64,000 nt of DNA, taken from contig CACGXV010000003.1 in the NCBI GenBank assembly GCA_902577075.1, forward strand, positions 1-64,000, given 5' to 3'. A program made the translations under genes and the position numbers. Of this stretch, positions 1 through 8,462 are shown one piece after another. Positions within the stretch are counted from its first letter, which is position 1. Every line of letters begins with the position of its first letter. A model generated the notes under the pieces. The model ran no database searches. It was not told the origin of the DNA and saw nothing but the letters and a program-made list of their open reading frames with translations. This DNA comes from an uncultured Pelagibacteraceae bacterium (GTDB taxonomy: Bacteria > Pseudomonadota > Alphaproteobacteria > Pelagibacterales > Pelagibacteraceae).

Positions 1-483
1 TTAGTTAAGTTCATTTAAAAATGTATAAAAGGCAGCCACATGGCAAGAGTGAGAAAATTTTTTATTTTTTATGAGTTTGATAATTTTTCTTTTATTGAAA
101 AAATGAATAAGAATACCTTTTTCTGGAGTATCTATTTTCGTTATATTATCTGTAAAGTAGCAAATGTATTCACAATCTAATCGACCTGCATCTGGGTATA
201 AAGTTAGTAATTTTGTCGGTTTTTTTAAGGATTTATAACCAGTTTCCTCCAATAACTCCTTAAGTGAACTTTTTTCTGGTGTATCACCTTGATCAACTAT
301 TCCTCCAGGAAACTCGTATATTCTTTTTCTAATAGGTATTCTGTATTGTGACACAACTAAATATTTATCACCTAACTTTGGGATAATTAACGTAATTTTT
401 GGTGTTTTTAAGTAAAAATAATATTTATTTTTTGAAAATTTTTTTTTTATTAAAAATATATTTTGAAATAGTTTTTTTTTCAT
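1..483 (-). CDS. Nudix hydrolase (ADP-ribose pyrophosphatase-like)
   Basis: A Nudix-fold protein of about 160 residues, expected to hydrolyse a nucleoside diphosphate linked to another moiety; ADP-sugar pyrophosphatases are the closest type by eye. The Nudix box runs GGIVDQGDTPEKSS then KELLEETGY, matching Gx5Ex7REUxEExGU except that the first Glu is Asp and the Arg is Lys; the EE metal ligands are kept. An open frame continues upstream to 612, but that extension (rich in Lys/Asn) crosses the hairpin at 492-525 and the end of the preceding gene, so I start at the ATG at 483. There is no Shine-Dalgarno there; the ATG follows the terminator U-tract directly. Substrate unknown. Confidence 0.82.
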   Translation of the reverse strand: MKKKLFQNIFLIKKKFSKNKYYFYLKTPKITLIIPKLGDKYLVVSQYRIPIRKRIYEFPGGIVDQGDTPEKSSLKELLEETGYKSLKKPTKLLTLYPDAGRLDCEYICYFTDNITKIDTPEKGILIHFFNKRKIIKLIKNKKFSHSCHVAAFYTFLNELN

Positions 484-491
484 AAAAATAT

Positions 492-525
492 AAAAACCCC
501 AGCAAAATCTATTACTGGAGTTTTT
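492..525 (-). terminator. Intrinsic terminator after livJ-like gene
   Basis: Inverted repeat with 11-base arms (492-502 and 515-525, one mismatch) and a 12-base loop, 10 bases past the stop of the binding-protein gene. On the minus strand it is followed by TTTTTATATTTTT and then immediately by the ATG of the Nudix gene at 483. Confidence 0.8.
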
Positions 526-535
526 ATTTTTTGTT

Positions 536-1726
536 TTATCTTTGTTTTTTGTCTTTAAATTTTCCGCCTTTAATCTCTTTTTCAATAAAGGCACCAGATG
601 CTTCTCCAACATCTGTAAGTTCTACACTTGAAGCTCCTTCATAATTTACAGCTTTCCCGCTAGCTAATAAATCTAAAGCTTTTTTCAATTCACCAGGATA
701 AATTTTTTCTCCTGGTGCATTCGCAACAGACATTACATTTGCTTGGACAGTTCCTCTGTCAGCTTTTCCACCAGCTTGCATAGCCAATACTATCAAAGCT
801 GCAGCATCGTAAGATTCTGAAGTGTAAGGACCTGACGAGTCAATTCCTGCTGCACCAGCAACATCTTTGAATATTGTTGCACCTTTACCCATAGACCCTG
901 GAAGTGATCCAAAAGATTTATTCAAATCATTACCAAATCTGTCTGTTAAAGAGTCGCCGATCATACCATCAGACAATACAAACACATCAAATGCACCTGA
1001 GTCTAATGAACCATCAATGATACTTCCACCAGCCTGGTCTAAGTAACCTAAAACAGCTAAAGCATCTCCACCTGCAGCTGCTAATGTGGCAACCTCTGCA
1101 CCGTAGTCACCCTTACCTTCTTCGTGAGCTGTAACAACAGTTACATTAATTCCATGAGCTTTAACAGCTGCTACGTAAACATCTGCTAAACCTTTTCCAT
1201 AGTCATTATTTGTATGTGTGACTGCAATACTTTTTACTTTTCTATCTTTAGTAATATCTGCTAATACTTGACCACCTCTTGCATCAGATGGAGCAGTTCT
1301 AAAGAAATATCCATTATCTTTAAGATCAGTTAATCCTGGGGATGTAGCTGATGGTGAAATCATTACAACACCATTTGGAACAGCAACATTAGTAGCAATT
1401 GCTCCTGTTACTCCAGAACAATCTGCTCCCATTATCGCAACTACGCCACCAGATATTAAACCTTCAGCAGCAGCTGTTGCAGCAGCTGAGTCAACACAAG
1501 TCGAGTCTGCCCTTTCAACAGAAATTTTTTTGCCACCAAGCAATGAACCTGAGTCTGAAGCTTCTTTAAATGCAAGCTCTGCAGAGGCAGCCATAGCTGG
1601 TGTTAGGGACTCAATAGGACCTGTAAATCCTAAAATAATTCCCATTTTGATGCCATGTCCATCTGAATATGCTTTTGAGGTAAAGCAAGATACAATGACA
1701 AACATCGCTAATACTAGTTTTTTCAT
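536..1726 (-). CDS. livJ: Branched-chain amino acid-type ABC substrate-binding protein
   Basis: Periplasmic binding protein of the type I fold (Peripla_BP_6, LivJ/LivK family), 396 residues, the normal length. A signal peptide covers about residues 1-19 (charged MKK, hydrophobic core, SKA at the likely cut). The mature N-terminus (KMGIILGFTGPIE) is the usual first beta strand and ligand loop. C77 and C103 could form the disulfide seen in this family. No LivHMGF permease or ATPase is nearby, so the partner must be elsewhere or this is an orphan binding protein. It lies 73 bases downstream of the EamA gene in the same direction, with its own strong Shine-Dalgarno (1731-1737) and its own terminator, so it is probably a separate, highly expressed unit. 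Ligand not deducible; amides and amino-acid-like compounds are common in the family. Confidence 0.88.
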   Translation of the reverse strand: MKKLVLAMFVIVSCFTSKAYSDGHGIKMGIILGFTGPIESLTPAMAASAELAFKEASDSGSLLGGKKISVERADSTCVDSAAATAAAEGLISGGVVAIMGADCSGVTGAIATNVAVPNGVVMISPSATSPGLTDLKDNGYFFRTAPSDARGGQVLADITKDRKVKSIAVTHTNNDYGKGLADVYVAAVKAHGINVTVVTAHEEGKGDYGAEVATLAAAGGDALAVLGYLDQAGGSIIDGSLDSGAFDVFVLSDGMIGDSLTDRFGNDLNKSFGSLPGSMGKGATIFKDVAGAAGIDSSGPYTSESYDAAALIVLAMQAGGKADRGTVQANVMSVANAPGEKIYPGELKKALDLLASGKAVNYEGASSVELTDVGEASGAFIEKEIKGGKFKDKKQR

Positions 1727-1730
1727 ATTT

Positions 1731-1737
1731 TCCCTCT
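1731..1737 (-). promoter_or_regulatory. Strong ribosome binding site of livJ-like gene
   Basis: AGAGGGA on the minus strand, 4 bases before the ATG. Most genes in this window lack a recognisable Shine-Dalgarno; the binding-protein genes are the exception. Confidence 0.7.
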
Positions 1738-1799
1738 AATTGTTAACAATTTGTATAACGAAAATTAAATCCTATTAGTTTTAATTTTCAATGAGAAAA

Positions 1800-2657
1800 T
1801 TATCTCATTTTCTGCGCAAAAAACACAGAAGTAATTACAATTAATCCTCCAGTAACAGTAACTAGTGATGGAACTTCACCAAATATGAAAAAAGTAAGAA
1901 TTAAACCAAAAACTGGGAACAAAGCGTAGAAAGGAAGCACCATATCAATTGGATAAAATTTATACAGATAAAACATCATTAAATGACCAAATAAAGAAAT
2001 TATCGCTCCAGCATATAAAACTGTAAGCCAACTTCCAAAACTTATGTTTTTAATAGTTTGAATAGAAGTTCCTTCAAACAATACTGATAATATAAATAAA
2101 ATTACAAATCCAAATAAACTCATAAATGTATTTGTAAATTTTACATCTAAATTTTTAAGATACCTGGAGAAAACTTGCGATAAACCATAAAAAAACGCCA
2201 TACAACAAATTAGTAGAGATCCTGTTAATTCCTCAACAACTTTTGGATCAAAAGCAAGTATCACAATACCAAAAAAAGATGTCATGATAAGTAACCACTT
2301 TTTATAACTTATTTTTTCACTCAAAAATATTGAACTTAATATTATGCCAAAAGGAATAGAAAGCTGAGCTCCTATTGTTATGGGTGCCAGAATGGTTGAA
2401 GCGTTTATGGATAAATATAAAAACATATTAACCATAACGCCAAAACAAATTGAAAACCCAATCAAAGGAATAATATATTTTCTCTCAATTATTTGAAATT
2501 TAAAAAATGGTATCAAACATAAAAACACAATTAACATTCTTAAACCACCAAAAAGAATTGGAGGTATTGTATCGTTTAATCCTAATTTACCTGTTGGATA
2601 CGCACTTCCAAGTAGGAAGACTACGAATAAAATAAGTAATGTATGTTTTGTTGACAA
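1800..2657 (-). CDS. EamA/DMT-superfamily transporter
   Basis: Integral membrane protein of 285 residues with about ten hydrophobic segments and the two-fold EamA repeat (RhaT/YdcZ-like drug/metabolite transporters). The N-terminal segment carries the common GSAYPTGKLGL motif. Members export or import small metabolites, amino acids or nucleotide sugars; the substrate cannot be read from sequence. It starts 3 bases after the aldehyde dehydrogenase stop, so it is the last gene of the operon that begins at 8361. That position suggests a transporter for the substrate or product of that pathway. One of five EamA proteins in the window. Confidence 0.85.
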   Translation of the reverse strand: MSTKHTLLILFVVFLLGSAYPTGKLGLNDTIPPILFGGLRMLIVFLCLIPFFKFQIIERKYIIPLIGFSICFGVMVNMFLYLSINASTILAPITIGAQLSIPFGIILSSIFLSEKISYKKWLLIMTSFFGIVILAFDPKVVEELTGSLLICCMAFFYGLSQVFSRYLKNLDVKFTNTFMSLFGFVILFILSVLFEGTSIQTIKNISFGSWLTVLYAGAIISLFGHLMMFYLYKFYPIDMVLPFYALFPVFGLILTFFIFGEVPSLVTVTGGLIVITSVFFAQKMR

Positions 2658-2660
2658 TTA

Positions 2661-4142
2661 TTATCTGATTGAGAAAGGATCTAAAGTTGGTTCATCAGAG
2701 GTATAATACCAAGTAGTTTTAACTCTAGTATAATCTTTAATTGACTCCATTCCTGCTTCCTTTCCATACCCGCTATCTTTAATTCCTCCAAAAGGTGCAG
2801 AAGGTGAAATTAGTCTATACGTGTTAACAAATGTAATTCCTGCCCTAATAGCATTAGATACTCTCAAACCTCTAGCAAAGTCACTGGTGTATACACCAGA
2901 AGATAATCCATATTGATTATCATTCATTTTTTCTATGACTTCTTTTTCATCATTAAATTTCATGACAGATAAAACTGGTCCAAATAGTTCATTTTCAGCA
3001 GTTGGAAGATTGTGATTATCACACTCAATTATTGTTGGAGGAAAATAATAACCTTCATTAGAAAATGGATGTCTTTTTCCTCCACATCTAACCTTTCCAC
3101 CTTGCTCTATTGTTTTTTTTATATTTTTTTCGATAATTTCTAGTTGCTTAAAGTTACTTAAAGGGCCCATTTCAGTATCTGGATCCATTGGAGCACCAAT
3201 TTTAATTTTTTCAGCTCTTTTTGTAAGTTTATCAAGAAACTCATCATAAATTCCTTTTTGTAAATATAATCTTGAACCTGCAATACAACTTTGTCCACTA
3301 GCACCAAATATACCTGCAGTAATTCCATTGATAGCATTTTCTTGATGTGCATCATCAAATACTGCAACCGGGCTTTTTCCACCTAATTCTAAACTAACCT
3401 CAGACAAGTTTTCTGCTGAATTTCTAATAATATGTCTTGCAGTTTCAGGTCCTCCTGTAAAAGCCACTTTCTCAACTAAATCATGAGTGGTTAAAGCTTT
3501 ACCACATGGATCTCCAAATCCCGTAATCACATTTACCACTCCTTTTGGAATACCAGTTTCCTCTACAAGTTTTGCAAATTCAAACATCACAGCAGGGGCA
3601 AGCTCAGAGGATTTAATTACAACTGTATTTCCCATAGCTAGAGCTGGAGCAAGTTTTGTTGCTGTTAAAAACATTTGGGAGTTCCATGGTACAATTGCTG
3701 CAATAACACCTATAGGTATTCTTGAGGTTATAGCTTGAATGTTTGGTTTATCTATTGGAAGAACAGTGCCTTCAACTTTATCAGCCATACCAGCGTAATA
3801 GTCATAATATTCCGCGATATAGTTTGCTTGCTTGTTGGTTTCTCTAAATAGTTTTCCAGTATCAATCGTTTCAATCTTACCAAGTAATTCTGCATTGTCT
3901 CTAAGTTTATTTCCTACAGCTCTTAAAAATTTAGCTCTTTCTCTTGGCAATATTTTTGGCCAATCCCCTTCAAAAGCTTTCTGAGCAGCTTTAACTGCTT
4001 TATCGACATCATTGGCACTTGCTTCTGGAACAACAGCCCATGGTTTATTGTCCTCTGGGTTTAATGTTTCAAAAGTTTTTTTAGTATCAGAGTCAACCCA
4101 TTCTCCTCCAATAAACATTTTATATTTTTTTAATTCAGGCAT
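2661..4142 (-). CDS. NAD(P)-dependent aldehyde dehydrogenase
   Basis: Aldehyde dehydrogenase superfamily, 493 residues, full length. The oxyanion Asn is in VPWNSQ (N154), cofactor Lys in VIKSSE (K177), general base in LELGGKSP (E252) and the catalytic thiol in GQSCIAG (C286). By overall look it is close to betaine/aminoaldehyde and hydroxymuconic-semialdehyde dehydrogenases, but the aldehyde is not identifiable. It overlaps the upstream hydrolase gene by 8 bases and sits 3 bases before the EamA gene. In context it should oxidise an aldehyde released by the ThDP enzyme or the hydrolase of the same operon. Confidence 0.9.
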   Translation of the reverse strand: MPELKKYKMFIGGEWVDSDTKKTFETLNPEDNKPWAVVPEASANDVDKAVKAAQKAFEGDWPKILPRERAKFLRAVGNKLRDNAELLGKIETIDTGKLFRETNKQANYIAEYYDYYAGMADKVEGTVLPIDKPNIQAITSRIPIGVIAAIVPWNSQMFLTATKLAPALAMGNTVVIKSSELAPAVMFEFAKLVEETGIPKGVVNVITGFGDPCGKALTTHDLVEKVAFTGGPETARHIIRNSAENLSEVSLELGGKSPVAVFDDAHQENAINGITAGIFGASGQSCIAGSRLYLQKGIYDEFLDKLTKRAEKIKIGAPMDPDTEMGPLSNFKQLEIIEKNIKKTIEQGGKVRCGGKRHPFSNEGYYFPPTIIECDNHNLPTAENELFGPVLSVMKFNDEKEVIEKMNDNQYGLSSGVYTSDFARGLRVSNAIRAGITFVNTYRLISPSAPFGGIKDSGYGKEAGMESIKDYTRVKTTWYYTSDEPTLDPFSIR

Positions 4143-4908
4143 TTTGTATATGATCTTTTATTGTATTATTTACATCATCTGAGCATTCAATACTACAGAG
4201 ATGTTTTCCTTTAGGAATAATTTTTACAACAGAATTTTTAATTTTTTTGCTCAAATTAATTGACATTTCTGGAGTTGATCCCACATCACCTTCACCTGTT
4301 ATCACTAAAGTTTTAGTCTTGATGTTTTCAAATTTTTCATTGTCTTGATGTTTCACGAATAAGGAATAGATTTTTATAAAATTATTCATATTATTGTTTT
4401 GAAGAATATTGAAAATTTTATCGGAGATGTCCGGATTTTTTTTTAAAAAATCTTCTGTAAACCACCTTTTAAGAGCATCTTTAGTAAGTTTATGATCTTT
4501 TTTAGTCTGTTCAAATCTATCATTTACAATTTTTTGCTCTTTATCAGATCGATTAAATATAGAGCACAAAAGTGTAAGAGAGGCCAATCTATCGTTAAAT
4601 CTTGTAGCAAAATTTCTTGCAATTAATGAACCTATAGAAAAACCAACTAAGTGAACTTTATTAAATTTTAATTCATCCATTAAGTTTAATATTTGATTGG
4701 AAAAATCATCAAAACTTAAATCATTTTTGTTTAAAGGTGTTTTACCATGACCTAGAATATCATAAATTAAAACAGTATTATCAAATTCATTTATCTGTGG
4801 ATCCCATATAGAGTGATCAAGTCCCACACCGTGGATAAATATGATTGGAGTTCTATCTTTTTTATTTAATATATAGAATGTACCTTTTGAGTCTGTTGCA
4901 TGAATCAT
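4135..4908 (-). CDS. Alpha/beta hydrolase
   Basis: Alpha/beta hydrolase fold, 257 residues, resembling 3-oxoadipate enol-lactonase (PcaD) and related C-C or ester hydrolases. HGVG at about residue 26 forms the oxyanion hole; the nucleophile is S91 in VGFSIGS, with D208 (TGEGD) and H236 (GKHLC) as likely triad partners. The segment RWFTEDFLKKNPD is nearly repeated (RWFTDDFIEKNPD) in the hydrolase at 17840, so the two are paralogues, and each is found with a flavin monooxygenase. No signal peptide; cytoplasmic. Starts 2 bases after the DUF1185 stop. Confidence 0.87.
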   Translation of the reverse strand: MIHATDSKGTFYILNKKDRTPIIFIHGVGLDHSIWDPQINEFDNTVLIYDILGHGKTPLNKNDLSFDDFSNQILNLMDELKFNKVHLVGFSIGSLIARNFATRFNDRLASLTLLCSIFNRSDKEQKIVNDRFEQTKKDHKLTKDALKRWFTEDFLKKNPDISDKIFNILQNNNMNNFIKIYSLFVKHQDNEKFENIKTKTLVITGEGDVGSTPEMSINLSKKIKNSVVKIIPKGKHLCSIECSDDVNNTIKDHIQNA

Positions 4909-4910
4909 TA

Positions 4911-5498
4911 TTACTTTGGTTCAATGCCCATTTCCTTCATGTCTTGGTATCTATCACCTGTTCTAGCATGTGCTCTTCCAGTTGAAGCACCTCCAATTGC
5001 AATTACAATTTCGTCATCAAAAGGAGCATCATGTATTGTAAACTCATGTGTTAAATAATAAGGTCTTAAACCTGAGTCAGTTTTATGCATCATTGGGATT
5101 GATATTTTTGATCCGGCAGGACTCCTTGTGTTCGTAAAACTTAGGTAAGAAGTACCACCGACAGCATCTCTAAATTTATTACCAAATCTCAACGTGTGAA
5201 TGAAAGCAGATGCATGCTCAATTTCTCCATTTAATCCAACTACACCGGCTTTTCCATAAGCTAATATTTTATCAGGAGAACCTATTTCTTTAATTAATTC
5301 TGGGACAAGTAAATCTCCAAGTTTTGGAGCTAGATCTAAAATTATGGGTTTTAAATCTTCTACAAAACCTTTCCCGTCCCAAGGATTTTTAAAAACTGCT
5401 GCTACAGAAACCATTAAAACTGGATCTTTAGCTTCTTTTCCACCCTCAATAAAAGTTTTATCTACAAATTTATTAAATTTTCTTAATTCTAATTTCAT
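4911..5498 (-). CDS. DUF1185 'amino acid synthesis' family protein
   Basis: 195-residue soluble protein that I recognise as the PF06684 family (DUF1185, labelled 'amino acid synthesis' without a proven reaction). Visible conserved features are the N-terminal LRKFNKFVDKTFIEGGK, a glycine-rich KILAYGKAGVVGLNGEIEHA segment, and the C-terminal IGGASTGRAHARTGDR. Its start overlaps the ThDP enzyme stop by 4 bases (ATGA), which implies translational coupling. The family's true biochemical role is unknown to me; context here suggests a catabolic step between a flavin monooxygenase and a hydrolase. Confidence 0.8.
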   Translation of the reverse strand: MKLELRKFNKFVDKTFIEGGKEAKDPVLMVSVAAVFKNPWDGKGFVEDLKPIILDLAPKLGDLLVPELIKEIGSPDKILAYGKAGVVGLNGEIEHASAFIHTLRFGNKFRDAVGGTSYLSFTNTRSPAGSKISIPMMHKTDSGLRPYYLTHEFTIHDAPFDDEIVIAIGGASTGRAHARTGDRYQDMKEMGIEPK

Positions 5499-7195
5499 TT
5501 TTTAATTCGATGTGTAAAGCTATCTCTTCTAAAACTGTATAATGCTTTTGGATCTACATCAACATCTATAACAACTGGTTTGTTTGCTTTAAGTGCACTT
5601 TTAACTGCTTGATTTATCTCTGATAATTTTTTTACTTTAATTCCTTTTGCACCGTAAAGTTTAGCAACCTCATCAAAAGGAGGACTTTGAATATCTGCGC
5701 CCAAATATCTTTCACCATAGAAATCTTTTTGGTAAGCCTTTTCGGCACCCCAACTTTTATTATTCATAACTATTGTAATTGTATTTATTCCATGTTCTAC
5801 GGCAGTGCTTAATTCTGAAATAGTCATGCCAAATCCACCATCGCCCATTAAACTAACTACAGTTTTATTAGGTTTCGCAACCTTAATGCCTAAACCACAA
5901 GCAAATGAAAAACCTACTAATCCAAAATCTAAAGGAGTAAAAAGAGAAGGAGGATTGTAATACTCTAAAGCATCAGTAGCTTGAAGGCAAAGTGTGCCAG
6001 CATCAAGTGTAATAGCTGAATTTTTAGGAAGAACTTTTCTTAACTCTTTAAATAGTCCATTTGGTTGTATTGGATAATTTTTTGATTTTATATTATCCCT
6101 ATTTATTAAAAACTTTGATCTTTCTAATAAAAAATTATTTGTCCATTCTTTATAACTTAAAATTTTTTTTTGTTTTTTTAAATCATTCAACATTTGATTT
6201 GCCACATTTGCAGCATCGCCATGAATACCAATACTAATAGGAAAATATCTTCCTAACATTTTTTTTTCTAGTTCAACTTGAATAATTTTAGCTTTCTTGT
6301 TTATATTATCGTAAGAATAGAAAGTAGAATTAAAACCAAGTCTAGTTCCTAATGCAATAATAAGTTCTGCTTCTTTAACCAGTCTTGAAGCAACTAAATT
6401 GCCTCTTGGCCCCATTTGTCCAGCATTTAGTTTGTGACTAAATGGTATCGCATCTCCGTGTCCAGCGGCTGTTACTATTGGAACGTTTAAAAATTCAGCA
6501 AGATCAGTTATAGATTTAAATTTTGAATTATATTTTATACCTCCGCCAGCAACAATTACAGTTTTCTTGGAATTAAGAATAAGTTTTGTTGTTTTCTGAA
6601 TTAAATCTTTTTTGCTTTTTAAATTACTTTCGCTTTTAAAAGACTTTTTATTTTCATTGATTTTAAATTTTGATGTATCTGAAAGTACGTTTCTTGGTAA
6701 GTTTATACAAACTGGACCTCTCCTTGGTGACATTGCAAGATTGAATGCATCACTGAAAGCTTTTGGAATATGACTTGCCTTTTTTACAGTCCAAGTCTTT
6801 TTGGTTATTGGATTAAATAGTGACTGTTGATCAAGTCCTTGAAATGCATCTTCCATTTTATCTTTGGTAGAATATAAACCGGCAATAGATACAACAGGCG
6901 AAAATGCTGCTTTTGCTTGAGCAATTCCTGTAACTAGATTAGTAGCTCCTGGACCGTTTTGTCCTGCAATAATTACCCCTGGTTGATTGGAAGCTCTTGC
7001 ATAGCCATCGGCCATGTGTGTTCCTGTTCTTTCATCTCTTACACCTATAAATTTAATTTTTTTTTCATGATACAACGCATCAAACATTTCCATTGTAGCA
7101 GAACCAATTAAACCAAAGACGTGCTTAACTTTTTCCTTTTTTAGGGATTTCACTGCCGCTTGACCGCCGGTCAAGGTATTCTTGGACTTAATCAC
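5495..7195 (-). CDS. Thiamine-diphosphate-dependent enzyme, acetolactate synthase-like
   Basis: 566-residue ThDP enzyme with the three-domain order of the acetolactate synthase/pyruvate oxidase/benzoylformate decarboxylase family. The cofactor-activating Glu is E55 (RDERTGTHMADG); the ThDP/Mg motif starts with GDGGFGM at 451 and ends with NN at 478-479. The middle domain (about 200-340) has the usual Rossmann-like fold. True anabolic IlvB is normally paired with IlvN, and none is here, so a catabolic 2-keto acid decarboxylase or carboligase is more likely. Overlaps the monooxygenase gene by 4 bases and the DUF1185 gene by 4 bases. Confidence 0.88.
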   Translation of the reverse strand: MIKSKNTLTGGQAAVKSLKKEKVKHVFGLIGSATMEMFDALYHEKKIKFIGVRDERTGTHMADGYARASNQPGVIIAGQNGPGATNLVTGIAQAKAAFSPVVSIAGLYSTKDKMEDAFQGLDQQSLFNPITKKTWTVKKASHIPKAFSDAFNLAMSPRRGPVCINLPRNVLSDTSKFKINENKKSFKSESNLKSKKDLIQKTTKLILNSKKTVIVAGGGIKYNSKFKSITDLAEFLNVPIVTAAGHGDAIPFSHKLNAGQMGPRGNLVASRLVKEAELIIALGTRLGFNSTFYSYDNINKKAKIIQVELEKKMLGRYFPISIGIHGDAANVANQMLNDLKKQKKILSYKEWTNNFLLERSKFLINRDNIKSKNYPIQPNGLFKELRKVLPKNSAITLDAGTLCLQATDALEYYNPPSLFTPLDFGLVGFSFACGLGIKVAKPNKTVVSLMGDGGFGMTISELSTAVEHGINTITIVMNNKSWGAEKAYQKDFYGERYLGADIQSPPFDEVAKLYGAKGIKVKKLSEINQAVKSALKANKPVVIDVDVDPKALYSFRRDSFTHRIKK

Positions 7196-8361
7196 GATAC
7201 TTTTTTAACTTCAGTATCTAGATCATCTTTAAAGTTAGGCATTACTTTTTCAGTGAATAATTTAATACTTTTCATACAATCTTCATGTTTAACACCCGGA
7301 AAGTTAGACCATACTTGAAGATTTTGAAGATTTAGCTCTGATTGAAGTTCTTTTATCTTATCTGTTACGTATTCAGGAGTACCAAATAACATATTTCTCT
7401 TGTGTAAAAACTCATAGTTAAGAAGATCTAATTTCCCTTCTGTTTGTGGAAGTTCTTCACCCGGATCCATATGATTTCCTAGACCTCTCCAATGACAAAC
7501 CCATCTCATATAATTTACCATGTGTTCGCCGGCTTTCTCTTTGGCTTCTTCCATTGTATCTGCAACAAACATATCTCTAACAAGAGCTACCCCTTCTCCC
7601 AAAGGAACATTTTTTTTTGTAACTTCTGATCTTTTATTTTTGTATGCTTCAAATCTTATTTTGAGTGCTTTTACAGTAGGTATCCACATAATTACGTTAA
7701 TATTATTTTCTGCTGCCCACTCAATAGATCTTATGCCATCAACAACTTGATGTATTGGAGGATGTGGATTTTGATATGGCTTAGGAAGAACACTAATTTT
7801 TTTCATAGTGCTATCTTCCATATTCATAAACTCTTCACTAGGTGGACTCATATCGTGTTGCCACACATAGTTAGGTGAAGGATAAGTATAAAATTCTCCT
7901 TCGTGATTAAAAAATTTTTCTGACCAAGCTTTTTTTAAAATTTCTAATGTCTCTGCAAACAATCTAAAGTTTTTTGCCTGATCTTTTAAATCTGCTTCTT
8001 TATTTAGATTTATTGCTTCTCGACCATAAACTCCTCTTGCAACACCAACTTCTACTCTTCCTTTAGAAAGTTGATCAAGTGTAGCGATATCTTCTGCCAA
8101 TCTTATTGGGTTATGAAAAGTAATTACGTTTGCAGCTTGTCCTATTCTTATATTTTTTGTTCTTGCTGCAGCATCTGCTCCTAACATTAAGGGATTAGTA
8201 CACGACTCCATTCCCTCATGATTAAAATGATGTTCTGTAAACCATATTGAATTCCAATTATTTTGATCACAAAATTCTGTGATTTCTTTAGTCTCATCTA
8301 ATAGCTGGTGATATGGTTTGTGAGTCCAATTTGTGGTATTACAAAAATAACCAAACTTCAT
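7192..8361 (-). CDS. LLM-class flavin-dependent monooxygenase
   Basis: Bacterial luciferase-like (LLM) TIM-barrel monooxygenase, 389 residues, two-component type using reduced FMN supplied by a separate reductase. Seen features: N-terminal strand KFGYFCNTT, the SIWFTEHHF segment, NIRIGQAANVITFHNPIRLAED and the GRVEVGVARGVYGREA flavin/phosphate region. First gene of a tight operon ending at 1800, with a near-perfect Shine-Dalgarno (8366-8374). LLM enzymes insert oxygen into aldehydes, ketones, alkanesulfonates or N-heterocycles; the substrate is not evident. No flavin reductase is present nearby. Confidence 0.88.
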   Translation of the reverse strand: MKFGYFCNTTNWTHKPYHQLLDETKEITEFCDQNNWNSIWFTEHHFNHEGMESCTNPLMLGADAAARTKNIRIGQAANVITFHNPIRLAEDIATLDQLSKGRVEVGVARGVYGREAINLNKEADLKDQAKNFRLFAETLEILKKAWSEKFFNHEGEFYTYPSPNYVWQHDMSPPSEEFMNMEDSTMKKISVLPKPYQNPHPPIHQVVDGIRSIEWAAENNINVIMWIPTVKALKIRFEAYKNKRSEVTKKNVPLGEGVALVRDMFVADTMEEAKEKAGEHMVNYMRWVCHWRGLGNHMDPGEELPQTEGKLDLLNYEFLHKRNMLFGTPEYVTDKIKELQSELNLQNLQVWSNFPGVKHEDCMKSIKLFTEKVMPNFKDDLDTEVKKVS

Positions 8362-8365
8362 TAAA

Positions 8366-8374
8366 GCCTCCTTT
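8366..8374 (-). promoter_or_regulatory. Near-consensus ribosome binding site of LLM monooxygenase
   Basis: AAAGGAGGC on the minus strand, 4 bases before the ATG at 8361. This is the best anti-Shine-Dalgarno match I noticed and supports both the start and strong translation of the first gene of this operon. The 101-base gap up to 8462 also holds short GTCGT repeats (near 8391 and 8415) but no convincing -35/-10 pair. Confidence 0.75.
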
Positions 8375-8462
8375 AAAAATTAATTTAAAGACGACCGATC
8401 CCACTTTCGTATAAGATTTTACGACGAGTTATGTATCGCTTTATATGACAATATTATTATTC

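Noticed and set aside
484..612. N-terminal extension of the Nudix protein
   Set aside because: Would be translated through the livJ terminator and the 3' end of livJ, and the extra residues are Lys/Asn-rich without a fold pattern; kept only as a remote possibility in the findings.
1530..1739. Plus-strand open frame of 69 codons
   Set aside because: It lies wholly antisense to the start of the livJ-like gene and has no family features; typical shadow frame.
5495..7195. Assignment of the ThDP enzyme as anabolic IlvB
   Set aside because: No IlvN or IlvC is near and the partners are catabolic, so the name would mislead.
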